A stretch of 64,000 bases of DNA from contig NC_091947.1 of NCBI RefSeq assembly GCF_041260155.1, forward strand, positions 23,880,115 to 23,944,114, in the 5' to 3' direction. Positions 60,617 to 64,000 of this stretch are shown here, one piece after another; position 1 is the stretch's first letter, and each line of letters starts with the position of its first letter. Below the pieces are notes generated by a model. It did no database searches, was not told the origin of the DNA, and saw only the letters and a list, made by a program, of their open reading frames with translations. The DNA is from Ptychodera flava (lineage: Eukaryota > Hemichordata > Enteropneusta > Ptychoderidae). The translations under genes were made by a program, and so were the position numbers.

Positions 60617-63550
60617 ATGGCAACACCGAAGGGACACATCGGCTACACACTGATCGGGGACAAGTCGGTGGAATTTTACAAGGACCCAATTGAATTTGTA
60701 AACAGGAGAATTGAACAGTACTCTGAGAGAGTCTTCCAATCTAGATTGTTGAACACAGCGACTGTCTTTGTGGCGTCCTGTAATGGTGTCAAAGAATTAC
60801 TGCACGGTAAGCCGATTATCATGTGTAGTGTGTGTGATCGTATTTAGGTAAGCAGAACAGACCAGTGTATGATCAGGCCAATGTATGTTACTTCATACAG
60901 CAGCCTTTTTACAGCCAGTTTCAGTGTTAGATTTGATGTAATTTCTTCTCACCAATAGTTTATATACTTCTTCTCACATTAATTTAAGTTACTTCAAATA
61001 GTACTTGATGGTGACAAATTCAAACAAACAAACAAACAAACAAACAAAAACAAAAAAATACTAACTGTAGACTTAATTTACCAAGGTCTTTTATATGTAA
61101 TTGTACCCATACATGCTTGTTATATCAACTACTATACATTCAATTCTTGCATGAATCAATGGCCAGGGTGACAGACACGCAAAGCTATACACAATATTTG
61201 CAATAGCTTCTTTGAGAATCTGCTAATACCTGAAGCTGGCAACATTTGACAATGTAAGCTATACCACAACAAATACCAGTACACAACCAAGTGTTAGTGA
61301 TTAGGTGAGGTGTCTATCGACCCCTGTGTTAAATTTACGCTGATACGGGCTGTGACTGTCAGTACCGGTAACATTACTTTCACGGGTACCAGCCACATAC
61401 TATGCTGACAATCCACAATCATTGTGAATTGAATAGCATCATTTCATTTCATTGGTGCGGTGATAGTGGACTAAAGATGAATAATTGAAACAGCAATAGC
61501 CATTGTGTTGTCAAAGTGATGGCATTTATATTTCTTTTATCGCATTCATTAACATATGACAAAGTATGCATGCGTAGAGTGGAATTCAAATTAAGAAATA
61601 AAATGGAAAGTTATATAATTTTCAGAGTAAGAAGTATTCAATTACTGGTTTATCATGTGTGTACGCATAAGTTATTCTATTGATGTGTTCATTATCTGTT
61701 TAATTGCTGCATCAACATAAGCACTTCCTTGTCTTAACAATTGCTCATTTTCTGTGAGTGGAAATACATTGTGTTATATCAAAGGCAGCAGTAAATTACT
61801 GTATATTGAATACTGTACAGAGGTAGTCAATCTCGCTAATGAGCCAGTGGTGTACAATCAGTGACGCAGCCATTGATTATTTTTACTGGTTGCTATAGGA
61901 GATTTTCACCAGCCCATTTACTGTGGAGTGACAACTTCCATTGACAAATGCAATGCAGGTTTCCAATTTAAGCCTTCTCTCAATCGCCATTAGCCATAAT
62001 ATTTTAAGTATTTTCCAGTACTTTTGTTTTGTCTGTGTAATACAATACATGATCTGTTTCCAAAATGATGTGACTTTTACCAATGCCCGGTGTCAAACAT
62101 GTCATTACAGCTTGCAATCTGATATGTGTGTAATGTCCGGGGTTATTTTTGAGAAATGAATTCTAGTCAGGACGAGAATTAAATTGTCTACAGTAAAAAA
62201 TTGCATATTGTAATTTACAATGTACATGTACTGTTAAAGTTCATACCAAATATATTTCAACATATTGGGAAATTTAAGGAAAATATATTCGTCATTTTGA
62301 ACAAACAAGATGAAAATATTATCAAAATTACAGCTAGCAGAGCTCTATTATTTATAAAGTGTATGGCCTGCTTCAAAGGTTGTTTGCTTTCCTTCAATTG
62401 TACATCTCATAAATTTTTCATACCTGATGCATTTTGCTTGTAACTTGAAGTGCTGAAGTCATAAATTCTGACTCAAGGACCTTTCATGGCAGAAAACATC
62501 CAGTTTGATAATTTATCATGAGGCCAGCCGATGCCACTGAAATCGCATATTTAGATTTCTAGTTTTTTTCCAACACTGGACAGAAACTGCTAATGTTTCA
62601 CAATGTTTGTTTTCCAGGGCAGTACCCTTGTGAATTAGCTGTGATTCCCCAGGCTTGGTACTGGGGGTGCCTCTTAATATTTCAATGAAATCATATTTGA
62701 AAGAAATGTTATGGTGATACCATATTTACCTGTGATCATGACACAAGCAGAAACACTGCTTCATTTTCACGTGAATAAATCAACATATTAAATGATGCCA
62801 CAGCTTTTAACAATGATTATGTGCAGGTATTTGTGTGTTGTTTCCTAATATAATTCCTGTGGGAGTAAACTACCCTTCAAAATCCAATAAATTTATCCTT
62901 GCTCTGTGTGCATATGTACACATTCTTGAAGGTCTTACAAATAACGATATTAAAAAGTTTACAAACCCTTTTCTTGGACAAAATTAAATGTTGTTTATCT
63001 TTATCTATATATGACTTTGTCACTCAAACTATCACATCAGGGTTCGCCACAGATCAATTTTACAGTTGCAACACCGAATAAAAAATTCATGAAGTTCTCA
63101 ATGCTATCATCGTAATATTATGAAAGGCTTTTGTCTCTAAATAAAGCACGCGTTTTGATTTTAATGTTGTACGTAGCCGTGAATTCAATTTACACCATGC
63201 TGTTTGCTTTGTGTGCCATTCTATTCAGAGTTGCATATTTTCAATTGCTCACTTAATTTCTTCCTTGAAATCACCGTAACTAAAAGCAGCGTCTGTCACA
63301 GTATGTACATTTTTGCGGCTTACGGCAATTCCATTTTCCATTGCTTTTCAGACAAGAGTGATTGCTTTGAGATGGGTTACAAATCATTCATGTACGGTCT
63401 CTATGGCGATAATCTGATATTTGCCGGACACAAGGAAGCCAGCAGGATTCGTCAAGTCTTAAAATCTCTGTTTTGTGGAGAGTCTGTGAAAAACTGGAAT
63501 ACCCTAACTGAGAGTTTGATTGACAGGAATTTTGCTCATTTGAGTTCAAG
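60617..63550 (+). CDS. Cytochrome P450, N-terminal exons (gene continues beyond window)
   Basis: Two in-phase exons: 60617-60806 (ATG) and 63352-63550, ending mid-codon at GT. The 130 residues read KGHIGYTLIGDKSVEFY, FVNRRIEQYSERVFQSRLL, TVFVASCNGVKELL, then GYKSFMYGLYGDNLIFAGHK. This matches the start of P450s: the G..G...IG turn, helix A, the beta-1 strands (VF...TVFV), helix B and the B-C region (GDNL). The heme-binding Cys would be in later exons beyond 64000. There is no hydrophobic membrane anchor before the first motif, which is unusual for an animal microsomal P450. CYP74-clan or CYP26-like relatives are both possible; I cannot choose. The family oxidises small hydrophobic molecules. 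Confidence 0.78.
61021..61058. repeat. (AAAC)n microsatellite
   Basis: Six or more tandem AAAC units, then A-rich decay. It lies in the first P450 intron. Confidence 0.9.
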
Positions 63551-63740
63551 GTAATTTTTAGTCATTCTATATGTTTATCGATCCTATTCAGGTAACCATG
63601 GTAATACAGGAGCTCAGTAATTAAGAGTTTCAATGGAAAGAAATTTTCTTCAGTTGAGTTCAATATAATTGCTATAATTATTATTCTGTACATGTTTATG
63701 GACCCTCACCAGGTTTCCATGGTAACCAAAATACCTCTGT
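63525..63740. repeat. Decayed tandem duplication of the P450 exon 2 tail and donor region
   Basis: The exon end AATTTTGCTCATTTGAGTTC and the intron after it (ATGTTTATCGATCC...CCATGGTAA) reappear about 115 bases downstream as AATTTTCTTCAGTTGAGTTC and ATGTTTATGGACCC...CCATGGTAA. The second copy has lost the GT donor. It is either a local duplication or part of a longer repeat. Confidence 0.5.
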
Positions 63741-64000
63741 CATTGTTGGTTTTGAGAAATGTGCAATAAATGAAATTAAATAGGAAAATGTGCAATTCAG
63801 TGATATGATCCTATAAAAGATAAAGTTATACAGAATTTGGTACCTGTCAAGGAAACCATAGTAACTGCAGAACAGCTGCACGTGTTTTAATATCCTCAGT
63901 GTATTGTCTGTGATTTGTGATCTCCACAAGTCCAAACTAACATTGGATAGATGGACAACCTCCTATCCATTATAGCCATCTACCCTGCCTGAACTTACTG

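Overview
This is a eukaryotic, animal nuclear window. It is AT-rich and gene-sparse, with spliced genes, GT-AG introns of about 0.1 to 4.4 kb, simple repeats and many short inverted-repeat elements. I recognise seven protein genes, all close to human families. The set includes genes absent from many fast-evolving invertebrates (C6orf163, HEATR4), so a slowly evolving invertebrate such as a hemichordate, lancelet or related deuterostome fits best. That placement is inference.

Layout: (1) about 1-2530, + strand, the 3' part of EXOSC1 (exosome cap subunit CSL4). (2) 4397-8762, - strand, a C6orf163-like coiled-coil gene. (3) 10811-27795, + strand, HEATR4 in 12 coding exons, with a probable frame slip in the last one. 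(4) 29347-32286, - strand, MRPL35 (mitoribosomal bL35m) with a long C-terminal extension. (5) 32620-43676, + strand, IMMT (MIC60/mitofilin) in 13 coding exons. (6) 47117-57228, - strand, UNG (uracil-DNA glycosylase) in 8 exons. (7) from 60617, + strand, the first two coding exons of a cytochrome P450 that runs past the window end.

The genes alternate strand perfectly (+ - + - + - +), giving three divergent and three convergent pairs. The tight MRPL35/IMMT pair (333 bp between start codons) repeats the human head-to-head arrangement and joins two mitochondrial functions. The C6orf163/HEATR4 pair has ciliary-type RFX X-box sequences nearby. The UNG promoter carries a perfect E2F palindrome, and UNG exon 1 appears to encode both a mitochondrial and a nuclear form through two in-frame AUGs.

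The rest is introns and intergenic DNA holding small DNA-transposon derivatives. They include a 470-bp Mutator-type element with a 9-bp target duplication, a 902-bp element with perfect 29-bp terminal repeats, TTAA-flanked elements and several hairpins. There are also tandem repeats, one of them an array of octamer and CCAAT motifs. I saw no rRNA, tRNA, CRISPR or recognisable retroviral sequence, and no wholly new multi-gene system.
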